Shown here piece by piece: positions 51,998 to 60,231 of a stretch of DNA of 64,000 bases (the first letter of the stretch is position 1; the number at the start of each line of letters is the position of its first letter). The DNA is taken from assembly GCF_027924605.1 (NCBI RefSeq), contig NZ_AP027042.1, positions 1,279,524 through 1,343,523 of the forward strand, read 5' to 3'. The translations under genes and the position numbers were made by a program. The DNA comes from Dyella sp. GSA-30 (GTDB lineage Bacteria; Pseudomonadota; Gammaproteobacteria; Xanthomonadales; Rhodanobacteraceae). The notes beneath the pieces are model-generated. The model was not told the DNA's origin, searched no databases, and was given only the letters and a program-made list of their open reading frames with translations.

Positions 51998-52318
51998 CTA
52001 TCGCGTAGTCTTGCGAGTGGCGAGCTTGCGCGACTCGCGCTTCAGTGGACCGGCGGTGGGGCATATCTCGAAGGCAAAGCCGGTCAGCGTATTGACCAGA
52101 CTGTCTCGATTGAGACGGTAGACAATGTATTGACCACGCCGCTCGCTGTTGACCAGGCCGGCGTTCTCCAGCAACGACAGATGGCGCGAAATGGCGGGCG
52201 CGCTCATTTCGAAACGGCTCGCGATCTCGCCTGCGGTCAGTTCCTGCGCGGAGAGGTAGGCAAGAATTTCGCGCCGTGGCTTGGAGGCCAGGGCTTCGAA
52301 TACGAGATCGACGGCCAT
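51998..52318 (-). CDS. ArsR-family transcriptional regulator
   Basis: The 106-residue winged-helix repressor has FEALASKPRREILAYLSAQE, LTAGEIASRFEMSAPAISRHLSLLENAGLV and ERRGQYIVYRLN. The metal-binding cysteines of classic ArsR/SmtB proteins are absent; the only Cys is in FEICPTAG, so the signal may be an organic ligand or protein state. It has an AT-rich repeat operator directly before its start codon and is the first gene of an operon with the cupin/DUF2867 gene. Confidence 0.92.
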   Translation of the reverse strand: MAVDLVFEALASKPRREILAYLSAQELTAGEIASRFEMSAPAISRHLSLLENAGLVNSERRGQYIVYRLNRDSLVNTLTGFAFEICPTAGPLKRESRKLATRKTTR

Positions 52319-52321
52319 AGG

Positions 52322-52351
52322 TACTTAAGTAATTAAAGTATTAGTTAAGTA
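52322..52351 (-). promoter_or_regulatory. Triple TACTTAA operator before the ArsR gene
   Basis: On the minus strand three heptamers, TACTTAA, TACTTTA and TACTTAA, lie at 52345-52351, 52334-52340 and 52325-52331, spaced 11 and 9 bases (20 in total, about two turns). The one nearest the start forms the palindrome TACTTAAGTA at 52322-52331. The cluster ends 3 bases before the ATG, an ideal place for autorepression. Confidence 0.65.
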
Positions 52352-52423
52352 TTTAGCGCCGAAACGATCTGGCAGTCAAGTGTTTGGAGCTCTCCCGTGA
52401 GGAGATCCGAATAGCCACCTGCT

Positions 52424-52545
52424 CGTCATCCCGGCGTAGGCCGGGACCCAGTGGCTTCAGTTGTGGGTTCTCGCGAACAGCTCTTGCACTCTGACGCGAC
52501 ACCCGCCGATAACGTCACTGGGTCCCGGCCTGCGCCGGGATGACG
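52424..52545. repeat. REP-like inverted repeat, copy 5
   Basis: Arms of about 31 bases (52424-52454 and 52514-52545, beginning CGTCATCCCGGCGTAGGCC) enclose a 59-base spacer. It lies in the 265-base gap between the rluF end and the ArsR start. Its left flank CGAATAGCCACCTGCT is also found, slightly changed, beside copy 3. Confidence 0.85.
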
Positions 52546-52583
52546 AGTAGGAGAAGGTCAGGGATTTCGAGGCCGCGCAGCCG

Positions 52584-53303
52584 TTACCACTGCGTCCGAT
52601 TAGGCAACAACCCCTTCAACTCCGCCTCGGTCAGATTGCGCCATTGCCCCGGCTTCAGATGAGCCAGCTTCACATTGACCACGCGCACGCGGCGCAACTG
52701 GGTCACGCGGTAACCAAACGCAGCCGCCATCAGGCGAATCTGGCGATTCAGGCCCTGGGTCAGCACGATGCCGAAGCCGAATTTGGCGATCTTGCGCGTG
52801 CGGCAGGGCTTGGTCATCTGGTTGTGGATGCGCACGCCGCGGGCCATGCCGGCGAGGAATTCATCAGTCACGGGCTTGTTCACCGCCACGAGATATTCTT
52901 TCTCGTGATTGTTTTCCGCGCGCAGGATTTCGTTGACGATATCGCCGTTGCTGGTCAGCAGGATCAGGCCTTCCGAATCCTTGTCCAAGCGGCCGATCGG
53001 AAAGATACGCTGCGGGTGATCCACGAAATCGACGATATTGCCGCTGACCGTCTGGTCGGTGGTGCAGGTGATGCCGACCGGCTTGTTCAGCGCGATGTAG
53101 ACGGCTTTCTTTGCCGAGGGCGTCGATGCAAGCACACGCGCGCGAACGATTTCGCCATCCACGCGCACTTCGTCGCCTTCGAGCGCCTTCGCGCCCGTGG
53201 TGACGACTTCGCCATTGATGGTGACGCGGCCAGCCAGCAGCATCTCGTCCGCTTCGCGGCGGGAGCACAGGCCGGCTTCGCTGATGTATTTGTTTACGCG
53301 CAT
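52584..53303 (-). CDS. rluF: 23S rRNA pseudouridine synthase RluF
   Basis: The 239-residue product has an N-terminal S4 domain (VNKYISEAGLCSRREADEML) and a pseudouridine synthase domain with YIALNKPVGITCTTD, the catalytic GRLDKDSEGLILLT and TQGLNRQIRLMAAAFGY. It matches RluF, which modifies positions 2604/2605 of 23S rRNA. The ATG at 53303 is set by the S4 domain. It lies 7 bases after the permease gene, so it may share the yadG-yadH transcript. Confidence 0.93.
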   Translation of the reverse strand: MRVNKYISEAGLCSRREADEMLLAGRVTINGEVVTTGAKALEGDEVRVDGEIVRARVLASTPSAKKAVYIALNKPVGITCTTDQTVSGNIVDFVDHPQRIFPIGRLDKDSEGLILLTSNGDIVNEILRAENNHEKEYLVAVNKPVTDEFLAGMARGVRIHNQMTKPCRTRKIAKFGFGIVLTQGLNRQIRLMAAAFGYRVTQLRRVRVVNVKLAHLKPGQWRNLTEAELKGLLPNRTQW

Positions 53304-53310
53304 GACTTGA

Positions 53311-54084
53311 TTACGAACGCATGCCCACGCCGCGCTTGAGCAACACCAGTGCGACCGCCGACAAACCAATCACGAAGGCAATCATCACCACGAAAGCCAC
53401 GCCGATCTGCACGTCGCTGACGCCAAGTACGCCGTAGCGGAACGCGTTGACCATGTAGAGAATCGGATTGACCAGCGAGATGCTGCGCCAGGGCTGGCCG
53501 AGCAGGTCAATCGAGTAGAACACGCCGCCCAGATAGGTCAGTGGGGTCAGCACGAAGGTCGGCACCAGGGCGATATCGTCGAACTTCTTGGCGAACACCG
53601 CATTGACGAAACCGGCCAGCGAGAACACCGTGGAGCCGAGCAGCACGGCAAGAATCGTGATGATCGGATGCACCAGGTGCAGGTCGGTGAAGAACAGCGC
53701 AATAAGCAGTACCAGCGCGCCGACAACGATGCCGCGCGTGACCGCACCGGTGACGTAGCCGAGCAGGATCACCCAGTTGGGCATCGGCGATACCAGCATT
53801 TCTTCCACCGCGCGGCTGAACTTGGCGCCGAAGAACGAGCTGGAGATATTGCCGTAGCAGTTGGTGATGATGCTCATCATGACCAGGCCGGGCACGATGT
53901 ACTGCATGTAGGTAAAGCCATGCATGTCGCCAATACGGCTGCCGACCAGCTTGCCGAAGATGACGAAGTAGAGCGTCATGGTGATTGCAGGCGGGATCAG
54001 CGTCTGCGTCCAGATACGCATGATGCGTACGATTTCGCGACGAACGATGGTACCCAGTGCAACGAGATTGGCCGAGGTGCTCAT
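53311..54084 (-). CDS. yadH: ABC-2 type transporter permease (YadH-like)
   Basis: The 257-residue permease has six hydrophobic segments and the ABC-2 signature region FRYGVLGVSDVQIG preceded by LVNPILYMVNA. LTYLGGVFYSIDLL and GNISSSFFGAKFSRAVEEMLVSPMPNW are strongly YadH-like. The ATG overlaps the ATPase stop as ATGA. The transported substrate of YadGH is unknown. Confidence 0.92.
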   Translation of the reverse strand: MSTSANLVALGTIVRREIVRIMRIWTQTLIPPAITMTLYFVIFGKLVGSRIGDMHGFTYMQYIVPGLVMMSIITNCYGNISSSFFGAKFSRAVEEMLVSPMPNWVILLGYVTGAVTRGIVVGALVLLIALFFTDLHLVHPIITILAVLLGSTVFSLAGFVNAVFAKKFDDIALVPTFVLTPLTYLGGVFYSIDLLGQPWRSISLVNPILYMVNAFRYGVLGVSDVQIGVAFVVMIAFVIGLSAVALVLLKRGVGMRS

Positions 54085-55037
54085 GCGGCCTTCTCCTGGT
54101 TGCCGTTGCGGCCTTGCTCGACCAGACGTACGAACAGCTCTTCGAGGCGGTTGGTCTTGTTGCGCATGGAGGTGACGGTGACGCCGTTGCTTGAAAGGGC
54201 CGAGAACAAGGAGTTGAGATCGTGCGCGCGCGACATCTCCGCTTCCAGCGTGTGCGCATCGACCTGTCGCAAGGTGATGCCGGGCAGCGCGGGCAGTTCG
54301 GCCGGCAGCGTGCTGGTGTCGAACACGAAGGTTTCCACATCCATCGTTGCCAGCAGGCCTTTCATCGTGGTGTTCTCCACGATCGTGCCGTGGTCGATGA
54401 TGGCGATGTTGCGGCAGAGCTGTTCGGCTTCTTCCAGATAGTGCGTGGTGAGGATCACCGTGGTGCCGGCCGCGTTGATGCCGCTGACGAACTGCCACAT
54501 CGAGCGACGGATTTCGATGTCCACGCCGGCGGTGGGTTCGTCGAGGATCAGCAGCTTGGGCTCGTTCATCATCGCGCGGGCGATCATCAGGCGGCGCTTC
54601 ATGCCGCCGGACAGCATGCGTGCCTGGTCCTGCGCCTTGTCCCACAAGCGCAGTTCCTTGAGATATTTCTCGGCGCGCTCGGCGGCGATCTTGCGGGGAA
54701 TGCCGTAGAAGCCGGCCTGGTTCACGCAGATGTCGAACGGCTTCTCGAACTGGTTGAAGTTGATTTCCTGCGGTACCAGGCCGATCAGGCGCATGGCGGC
54801 GCTGCGCTGCTTGTTGACCGATACGCCGAATACGCGCGCATCGCCATCGCTGGCGTTGACGAGCGAGGAAAGAATACCGATCAGGGTGGACTTGCCGGCG
54901 CCGTTGGGACCGAGCAGGGCGAAGAAATCGCCGGGTTCTACCGTGAGATTGATGCCTTTGAGTGCCTGTACGCCGTTGCCGTAGGTCTTGCGTAAGTTCT
55001 CGACGACGAGCGCGGGGGCGGAGGAAGTGGACGTCAT
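54081..55037 (-). CDS. yadG: ABC transporter ATPase (YadG-like)
   Basis: The 318-residue ATPase has Walker [14 protein letters not shown]-loop GLVPQEINFNQF, signature LSGGMKRRLMIARAM, Walker [15 protein letters not shown] and the switch His in TTHYLEEAEQL. It pairs with the permease. The ATG at 55037 is set by homology; a 28-codon extension upstream crosses the promoter. Confidence 0.93.
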   Translation of the reverse strand: MTSTSSAPALVVENLRKTYGNGVQALKGINLTVEPGDFFALLGPNGAGKSTLIGILSSLVNASDGDARVFGVSVNKQRSAAMRLIGLVPQEINFNQFEKPFDICVNQAGFYGIPRKIAAERAEKYLKELRLWDKAQDQARMLSGGMKRRLMIARAMMNEPKLLILDEPTAGVDIEIRRSMWQFVSGINAAGTTVILTTHYLEEAEQLCRNIAIIDHGTIVENTTMKGLLATMDVETFVFDTSTLPAELPALPGITLRQVDAHTLEAEMSRAHDLNSLFSALSSNGVTVTSMRNKTNRLEELFVRLVEQGRNGNQEKAA

Positions 55038-55064
55038 GGGCTGCACCGAGGGGGCTAGCCCTCT

Positions 55065-55070
55065 ATTATA
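55065..55070 (-). promoter_or_regulatory. TATAAT -10 element upstream of yadG
   Basis: A perfect TATAAT reads on the minus strand 27 bases before the yadG ATG. No good -35 is seen at the normal distance. The divergent gap to the reductase gene is 89 bases. Confidence 0.45.
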
Positions 55071-55126
55071 GCCGGCTGGCCCGGCATCCCTGACGGGACG
55101 CACCGTTCCGTAAACGAGCATTTTCC

Positions 55127-55873
55127 ATGGCAGATCACTTCACTCTCCGTCTTGTCGATAGCTACATGCTGGCGCCGACCGTGCGCCACCTGATCTTCGA
55201 ACGGGCGGACGGGCAGCCCTTGAGCTTCGTGCCGGGGCAGTTCCTGCAGGTGCATTTTCAGTACGACGACGGCACCGCCACCAAGCGCAGCTATTCGGTG
55301 GGCACGGTCGGGGACGGCAGCTCGCCGGCGCAACGGATCGAGATTGCGGTCAGCTATGTCGACGGCGGCGCGGCCACCAAGTTATTGGGTGGGCTGGAAA
55401 ATGGGCAGACCATCGAGGCCAGCGGGCCTTACGGCCGGTTCTGCCTGCAGGATGCCGACCTGCATCCACGCTACCTGCTGCTGGCGACCGGCACGGGCGT
55501 TACGCCTTATCGCGCCATGCTGCCGCTGTTTGAAAAGCTGTTGGCCAAGGGCGGGCGGGAAGTGGTGCTGCTCTACGGTGCCCGCAACGAGACCGAACTG
55601 CTCTATGGCGAGGAATTCGAAGCCTTTGCGCAGCGGGTGCCCGGTTTCACTTTCCATGGCTGCCTGAGCCGCGAACCTCGCGCGGTGCCGCGGCCCAGCG
55701 ACCGCAACGGTCACGTGCAGAGCGTGCTGGCCGAGCTGGCGCCAAGCGCCGAGCGCGATATCGCCTATCTCTGCGGCAACCCGAACATGGTCGATGCCGC
55801 CTTTGCAGCCCTGAAGGATTTCGGTCTGCCGGTGCCGCAGATCCGTCGCGAGAAATATGTTTCGTCACGCTGA
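55127..55873 (+). CDS. fpr: Ferredoxin/flavodoxin-NADP(+) reductase
   Basis: The 248-residue FAD enzyme has the FAD motif RSYSV (after TATK), VPGQFLQVHF, the NADP-binding LLATGTGVTPYRAMLP, LLYGARNETELLYGEEF and CGNPNMVDAAFAAL. It ends REKYVSSR, near the aromatic C-terminal position typical of bacterial Fpr. It transfers electrons between NADPH and ferredoxin or flavodoxin. Confidence 0.92.
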   Translation: MADHFTLRLVDSYMLAPTVRHLIFERADGQPLSFVPGQFLQVHFQYDDGTATKRSYSVGTVGDGSSPAQRIEIAVSYVDGGAATKLLGGLENGQTIEASGPYGRFCLQDADLHPRYLLLATGTGVTPYRAMLPLFEKLLAKGGREVVLLYGARNETELLYGEEFEAFAQRVPGFTFHGCLSREPRAVPRPSDRNGHVQSVLAELAPSAERDIAYLCGNPNMVDAAFAALKDFGLPVPQIRREKYVSSR

Positions 55874-55927
55874 CAGGTTATTTATCAGCCGCTTACCCGT
55901 GTTTGTGCAGGCTTGAGGTGAAGTTTC

Positions 55928-55947
55928 CTTAACGGAAGTTAAGTTTT
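55928..55947 (+). terminator. Possible weak terminator after fpr
   Basis: CTTAAC and GTTAAG form a 6-bp stem with a GGAA loop, then TTTT. It starts 54 bases after the stop. The stem is short and AT-rich, so the call is tentative. Confidence 0.5.
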
Positions 55948-56043
55948 CCGCTCAAGTCTGCCGAAATGTGCCGTTATATGGAGACATCCTCTCCATCCAT
56001 CTGTCCTTGTACGAGCTTCCCCGAATCCGATTGGCCTATAAAG

Positions 56044-56059
56044 TGTGATTCGCATCACA
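56044..56059. promoter_or_regulatory. CRP/Clp binding site upstream of the pilin-like gene
   Basis: TGTGA-TTCGCA-TCACA is a perfect 16-base palindrome matching the CRP consensus TGTGA-N6-TCACA, the site also bound by Clp in Xanthomonas. It lies 98 bases before the start of the pilin-like gene, in the 284-base gap after fpr, where it could activate a promoter near 56100. Confidence 0.7.
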
Positions 56060-56157
56060 AATCGGATCGTCTGCGCGAAACATTCACTCAAGCAGGGGTA
56101 ACACACGCCGACAGAGCCTAAAGCCGCCCAATTTTTAAACTGGGCGCGGGAGGCTGT

Positions 56158-56493
56158 ATGCGTGGCGTGATTCGAAAGATTCTTCTGGCCGGCATGGTGG
56201 TTGCCGGTAGCAGCGCGCACGCCAGTGGGGGCGTGATTGCCTTTTCCGGTGCCGTCGTCGAGCCAACCTGTTCGGTCGGAACGCAGCGCATTGTCGCGGC
56301 CGAAGCCGTCGGCACGTCCCAACGTTATCGCTGCTCGGAGCAGGTTGGCGCTGCCTCGGCACAGGTCGCGCAATCGTATGCGCTTTCGGTAACCGAGCTG
56401 ACCGGCACGCCGCTAGGCTCTGACCGTTTAATCGTCTACTTCGCCAATTACTTGAGCGCGCAGCCGAAGCTGGTCACGCAGGTCTACGATTGA
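56158..56493 (+). CDS. Small type-1 pilin-like secreted protein
   Basis: The 111-residue product has a GGGAGG ribosome site 4 bases before the ATG and a signal peptide ending AHAS. The mature start GGVIAFSGAVVEPTCSV resembles the first strands of chaperone-usher pilins, but only about 90 residues follow instead of about 150, and the usual C-terminal strand is missing (it ends PKLVTQVYD). Cys in PTCSV and in YRCSEQ could pair. It converges on the fimbrial operon and has its own CRP-like site, so it may be an accessory or regulatory fimbrial protein. Confidence 0.75.
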   Translation: MRGVIRKILLAGMVVAGSSAHASGGVIAFSGAVVEPTCSVGTQRIVAAEAVGTSQRYRCSEQVGAASAQVAQSYALSVTELTGTPLGSDRLIVYFANYLSAQPKLVTQVYD

Positions 56494-56503
56494 AAGCCCT
56501 GAA

Positions 56504-57460
56504 TCACTGATAGCTGAGCGTGAATGTCGCAGTTGTGCTGACGGTGCCGGCGGCCGGTGACGCAGCGGTCTGATAGTAGCGAGCGTAATAGGTCAGATTG
56601 TACGGACCATTCGGCGTGGCACCGACGACGGCTGGCGTGCCGAAAGTGATCGGTACGAAACTCTGATCGATCAGCTGCACACCCACATTTTTCGCTCGCC
56701 CCGAGCCCGTGCTGTTGGCGATGACGCTGTTGGCTACGCTGGCGGGATTGGACGTGTCGAATTCGATCGCCAGCGTGCTGCCCGCGGAGCAGCTGAGCGA
56801 GATGTTGAAAGCGGTCGCGCCGGCGGTGGTCCCTATGCCATTGAATGCGGTGGTCGAGATGGTCGGCAATACGACGTTGATGGCGTTGTTATTGACCGTG
56901 CACGACGGATAAGTGAAGGTCACCGAGCCGACGAGGTTGAAGTTTTCCGCGCGGAGAAGGCCGAAGAAGCCATCGTAGCGCCAATAACCGAGCGTACCCG
57001 CGTTCAACACGGCGCCATTGGCGATCGGGCCGGTCTTGACCAGCTCGAAGCCCGAGGTCACCGACAGTTCGTACGTACCCGAAGCGACCGAGTCGCCGCC
57101 GTAGGGCACCAGATAATTGCTGGTATCCGGATGGGTAATGCGATAACCCACGCCGCTGGTTCCGGTCGGGAAGATCGTCGTGCTGGTGCCGGGCTGGCTG
57201 CCAACGAGATTGACGACGCCGATACGTGTCGTGCCTGAGCACGACAGTTCGGATGTCGGCGAGGGCGCGAACTGCGACGAGCTCGCCAGCACCGTACCGA
57301 CCGGTGCATTGGCATTGATGGTAACTACCGAGTTCGGCATCGAGATATTGACGTTCGACGTATTGCCGCTGCTGAAGGAACACGAGGCGCGCGCCGCGAT
57401 CGGCAGGGTCGAGAGTAACGCCATGAACAGCAGGACGATGGTGTGACGAACGGGGTTCAT
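56504..57460 (-). CDS. Fimbrial tip protein / adhesin
   Basis: The 318-residue precursor has a signal peptide ending AARASC. The layout is two-domain: an N-terminal lectin-like part (SCSFSSGNTSNVNISMPNSV to FNLVGSVTFTYP) and a C-terminal pilin domain (SCTVNNNAINVVLPTIST to a final TVSTTATFTLSYQ), in the style of FimH-like tip adhesins. The alternating C-terminal strand ends in Tyr-Gln, as expected for chaperone recognition. It overlaps the usher gene by ATGA and is the last gene of the operon. Confidence 0.88.
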   Translation of the reverse strand: MNPVRHTIVLLFMALLSTLPIAARASCSFSSGNTSNVNISMPNSVVTINANAPVGTVLASSSQFAPSPTSELSCSGTTRIGVVNLVGSQPGTSTTIFPTGTSGVGYRITHPDTSNYLVPYGGDSVASGTYELSVTSGFELVKTGPIANGAVLNAGTLGYWRYDGFFGLLRAENFNLVGSVTFTYPSCTVNNNAINVVLPTISTTAFNGIGTTAGATAFNISLSCSAGSTLAIEFDTSNPASVANSVIANSTGSGRAKNVGVQLIDQSFVPITFGTPAVVGATPNGPYNLTYYARYYQTAASPAAGTVSTTATFTLSYQ

Positions 57461-60231
57461 GAGTCGCTCCGGCCGGTGGCGACGACAGCATGGCAGGTTG
57501 CCTCAAGCTGTTCGTAGGCGTTCTGGCTTTGACCCGCCTTCAATTGATAGGGGAAGCTGCAGCGCATGCCCGGCTCACCGTCGGTCGACCATTGCACGGT
57601 GAGCTGGCCCTGGTCGTTGGCGCCGCGCACCAGTGCGCGGCCGGCCTGGCCAACCACGCCGACTACCTGTGCCTTTTCATCGATGACCTCGGCGCCGAAC
57701 GGCACCGGCTTACCGTCATCGCGGCGGATGCGCGCAATGATCGAGCGACCGTTCTCGGTCTTGAACGCCAGCATGACAACCGCGCCCGCGTGCGGTGCGA
57801 CTTGGGCACTGGTCGCATCCAGCTGCACGGTCAGCGGCAGGCCCTTCGGGTCGATCTGGATGTTGTTGAGGTTGTACGGCGTCAGATAAGGCACCAGCGC
57901 GTAGCCGTTGTTATCGATGCGCACACCCGATGCATTGATGACGCGCGCACCCTTGGCGCCCGGCGCGGAGATGATCGCCACGGTATCGCCCATCGGCTGG
58001 CCGAAGGTGATGCCGCCCGGATGCACCACGACCGCGCCGGCCACACTCAGCGAGCCCTGCGAATAACCCTTGCCCGAGCCGTAGCTGGCATTGAACTGTG
58101 CGTACGGGCTGCGATAACCGCCGTACACCGTACCGGCATCGCCCGCGCTGCCGCCGCCACCCTGGCCGTTGTCGTGCGATGCGGTCGCGCCGTAGCTCCA
58201 CGCATTGTCCGCGCCGGCAGTGCCGCTCAGCGTAGCCTGCTCGAGCATGTGGCCGGAGCTGTCGCGGTTGGCGCTGACGCCGAACATCGGCGCGTGCGCG
58301 CTGTCGCCCAGCGGTAGCGTGAAGCTGGCAAAGAACTGATTGGTGTAGCGCGAAAACGCATCGCGCACCCGCGTTGCCGACAGGTTGTAGCTCAGTCGGT
58401 GGAAGGTGTTGTTGTAGCCGACCTGGAACTGCAGATCGGTGCCGTTGCGGTTCCAGTAGTCGACGGCCGAACCGGTGACGTACAGGGAGCCGCCGCGATC
58501 GCCCAGGCGCTGGTTGATGTTGACGTCGAAGCGACTGCGCTGACGGTCCAGCTGATTGGTGTAGGCGGTAAAGTTGTTCGACGCGTTGTTGCCAGCCAGC
58601 GCCTGGCGCTGTTCTGGCGTCAGCACGTTGGGAATGGTGATGCCGTCGATGGTGTTGACCGTGGTCGGGTCGACATAGCGGAAACCATGTGCGATGTCGC
58701 GCAAGGTCATCGCATCGCGCAGGCCCAGGTAGCCGCTGGTGGAATAGCGGTACGTCGCTACGCTGATCGAGGTGTCGCTATCGGGCAGGATCTTGCTGTA
58801 GCCCACGCGCACGCTCTGGCCGCTGTGGGTCGACTGGCCAGGAATATCCGCGCGCGCGGTGGTGATGTCGAGGGCCAATGCGCCGTAGTTGGTATTCAAC
58901 GCACTGCCGACCTGCAAGGCACCGTAGCCGTTCGAGCCGACCACGCCGGCATAGCCGGTCAGCAGGTTGGTGAAGCCGTGCTGGATCGTGCCCTGCACGA
59001 TGGCCGGATGCGAATGCAGCGCTGCATCGTGCAGTTCGCCGGCGGCCGCCGAAAAGCGCGTGACGCCGGGGCGCAGCAACTGCGGCACCGATGCATAGGG
59101 CACCGAGAACGTACGCAGGCGGCCATCGGCCTCGGTCACCGTCACGTTCAAATCGCCGCCGTAACCGGTGGAGTACAGGTCGGAGATGGTGAACGGACCC
59201 GGCGCCACCGTGGTTTCGTACAAGGTCACGCCGTTCTGGCGCACTGTGACCTTGGCGTTGGTTTCGGCAACGCCACGCACCGTCGGCGCGTAGCCGCGCA
59301 TGGAATCAGGGAGCATGCGATCGTCGGTGGCAATCTGGACGCCGCGAATGCTCACGCTGTCGAACAGCTCGCCGTTGGTGTACGAGTCGCCCAAGGTCAT
59401 CTGTGCGCGCAGCGACGGCAGGTCGCGGCGCACGTAAGTGTCGAGGTTCTGCCAGTGACGCGTCGACGGCGAACCGGCCGCGCCCGACTGCATCACCAGG
59501 GTGGAGTCGTTGCGCAGCTGCCAGCCGGCGAGGTTCACGCCGGTGTTCAGGCCCAGGAACGAGGACGTCTGGCTGATGCCGTTGCTGCGGCTGCGATAGC
59601 TGTTGAAGTTGTAATTGAGCAGTGCTGCGTTGACGCCACGGTCCCAGCTTTCCGGGCTGACATAACCGCGTGCGCGCGTGCCCAGCCAGGCCTGCGGAAT
59701 GCTCACGTCCAGGCGCAGGTTGGCCTGGTCGAAGGTCATCGTTGCGGCGGGAATCAGGCTGCCGATGTTTACGCAGCCTTGCGCATCGGCGAGCTGCGCC
59801 TGCTGCTCGGCGGAGAACTTGGTCAACGGCAGGCCGATCTTGTCGACCATCGCGCGGGTCAGGCAGGGGATGGCATTGTCGTTCGGCGTCGGCGAGGCGA
59901 AACGCACGTCGTTGCGGCCGACCCAGGTGCCATTGAGAAAGATATCGGTGCGGTAGATGCCCGGCACGATCACGGCGCCGCGCTCGAAGCGCGACAGGTC
60001 GCCCGTGTTGCGCCCGGCGCCCGGCAGCAAATCGCGGTCGAAGCTCGCATCGGCCGTAGCAGCGGCGGCATCGGGTGTTGCGGTGGCGCCATTGGCGGCG
60101 GCCGCGGCGGCGAAGGCGCCGACGCTCCAACTGGTCAGTACGCCTGCGATCACCCAGCCCAGCAAGGCACGACGACAAACGGCATAACCGTTCGTCTCGT
60201 ACTTGCCATGGCGGGTGCGCAGGTTTTTCAC
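57457..60231 (-). CDS. Outer-membrane fimbrial usher (FimD/PapC family)
   Basis: The 924-residue usher has a signal sequence, the N-terminal chaperone-binding region (FDRDLLPGAG, LSRFERGAVIVPGIYRTDIFLNG), the 24-strand barrel with the plug (VRGVAETNAKVTVRQNG), and two C-terminal domains (FKTENGRSIIARIRRDDGKPVPFGAEV, then VVGVVGQAGRALVRG). Length is slightly above the family norm because of Ala-rich residues after the signal peptide. It overlaps the chaperone and tip genes, forming one operon. Confidence 0.95.
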   Translation of the reverse strand: MKNLRTRHGKYETNGYAVCRRALLGWVIAGVLTSWSVGAFAAAAAANGATATPDAAAATADASFDRDLLPGAGRNTGDLSRFERGAVIVPGIYRTDIFLNGTWVGRNDVRFASPTPNDNAIPCLTRAMVDKIGLPLTKFSAEQQAQLADAQGCVNIGSLIPAATMTFDQANLRLDVSIPQAWLGTRARGYVSPESWDRGVNAALLNYNFNSYRSRSNGISQTSSFLGLNTGVNLAGWQLRNDSTLVMQSGAAGSPSTRHWQNLDTYVRRDLPSLRAQMTLGDSYTNGELFDSVSIRGVQIATDDRMLPDSMRGYAPTVRGVAETNAKVTVRQNGVTLYETTVAPGPFTISDLYSTGYGGDLNVTVTEADGRLRTFSVPYASVPQLLRPGVTRFSAAAGELHDAALHSHPAIVQGTIQHGFTNLLTGYAGVVGSNGYGALQVGSALNTNYGALALDITTARADIPGQSTHSGQSVRVGYSKILPDSDTSISVATYRYSTSGYLGLRDAMTLRDIAHGFRYVDPTTVNTIDGITIPNVLTPEQRQALAGNNASNNFTAYTNQLDRQRSRFDVNINQRLGDRGGSLYVTGSAVDYWNRNGTDLQFQVGYNNTFHRLSYNLSATRVRDAFSRYTNQFFASFTLPLGDSAHAPMFGVSANRDSSGHMLEQATLSGTAGADNAWSYGATASHDNGQGGGGSAGDAGTVYGGYRSPYAQFNASYGSGKGYSQGSLSVAGAVVVHPGGITFGQPMGDTVAIISAPGAKGARVINASGVRIDNNGYALVPYLTPYNLNNIQIDPKGLPLTVQLDATSAQVAPHAGAVVMLAFKTENGRSIIARIRRDDGKPVPFGAEVIDEKAQVVGVVGQAGRALVRGANDQGQLTVQWSTDGEPGMRCSFPYQLKAGQSQNAYEQLEATCHAVVATGRSDS

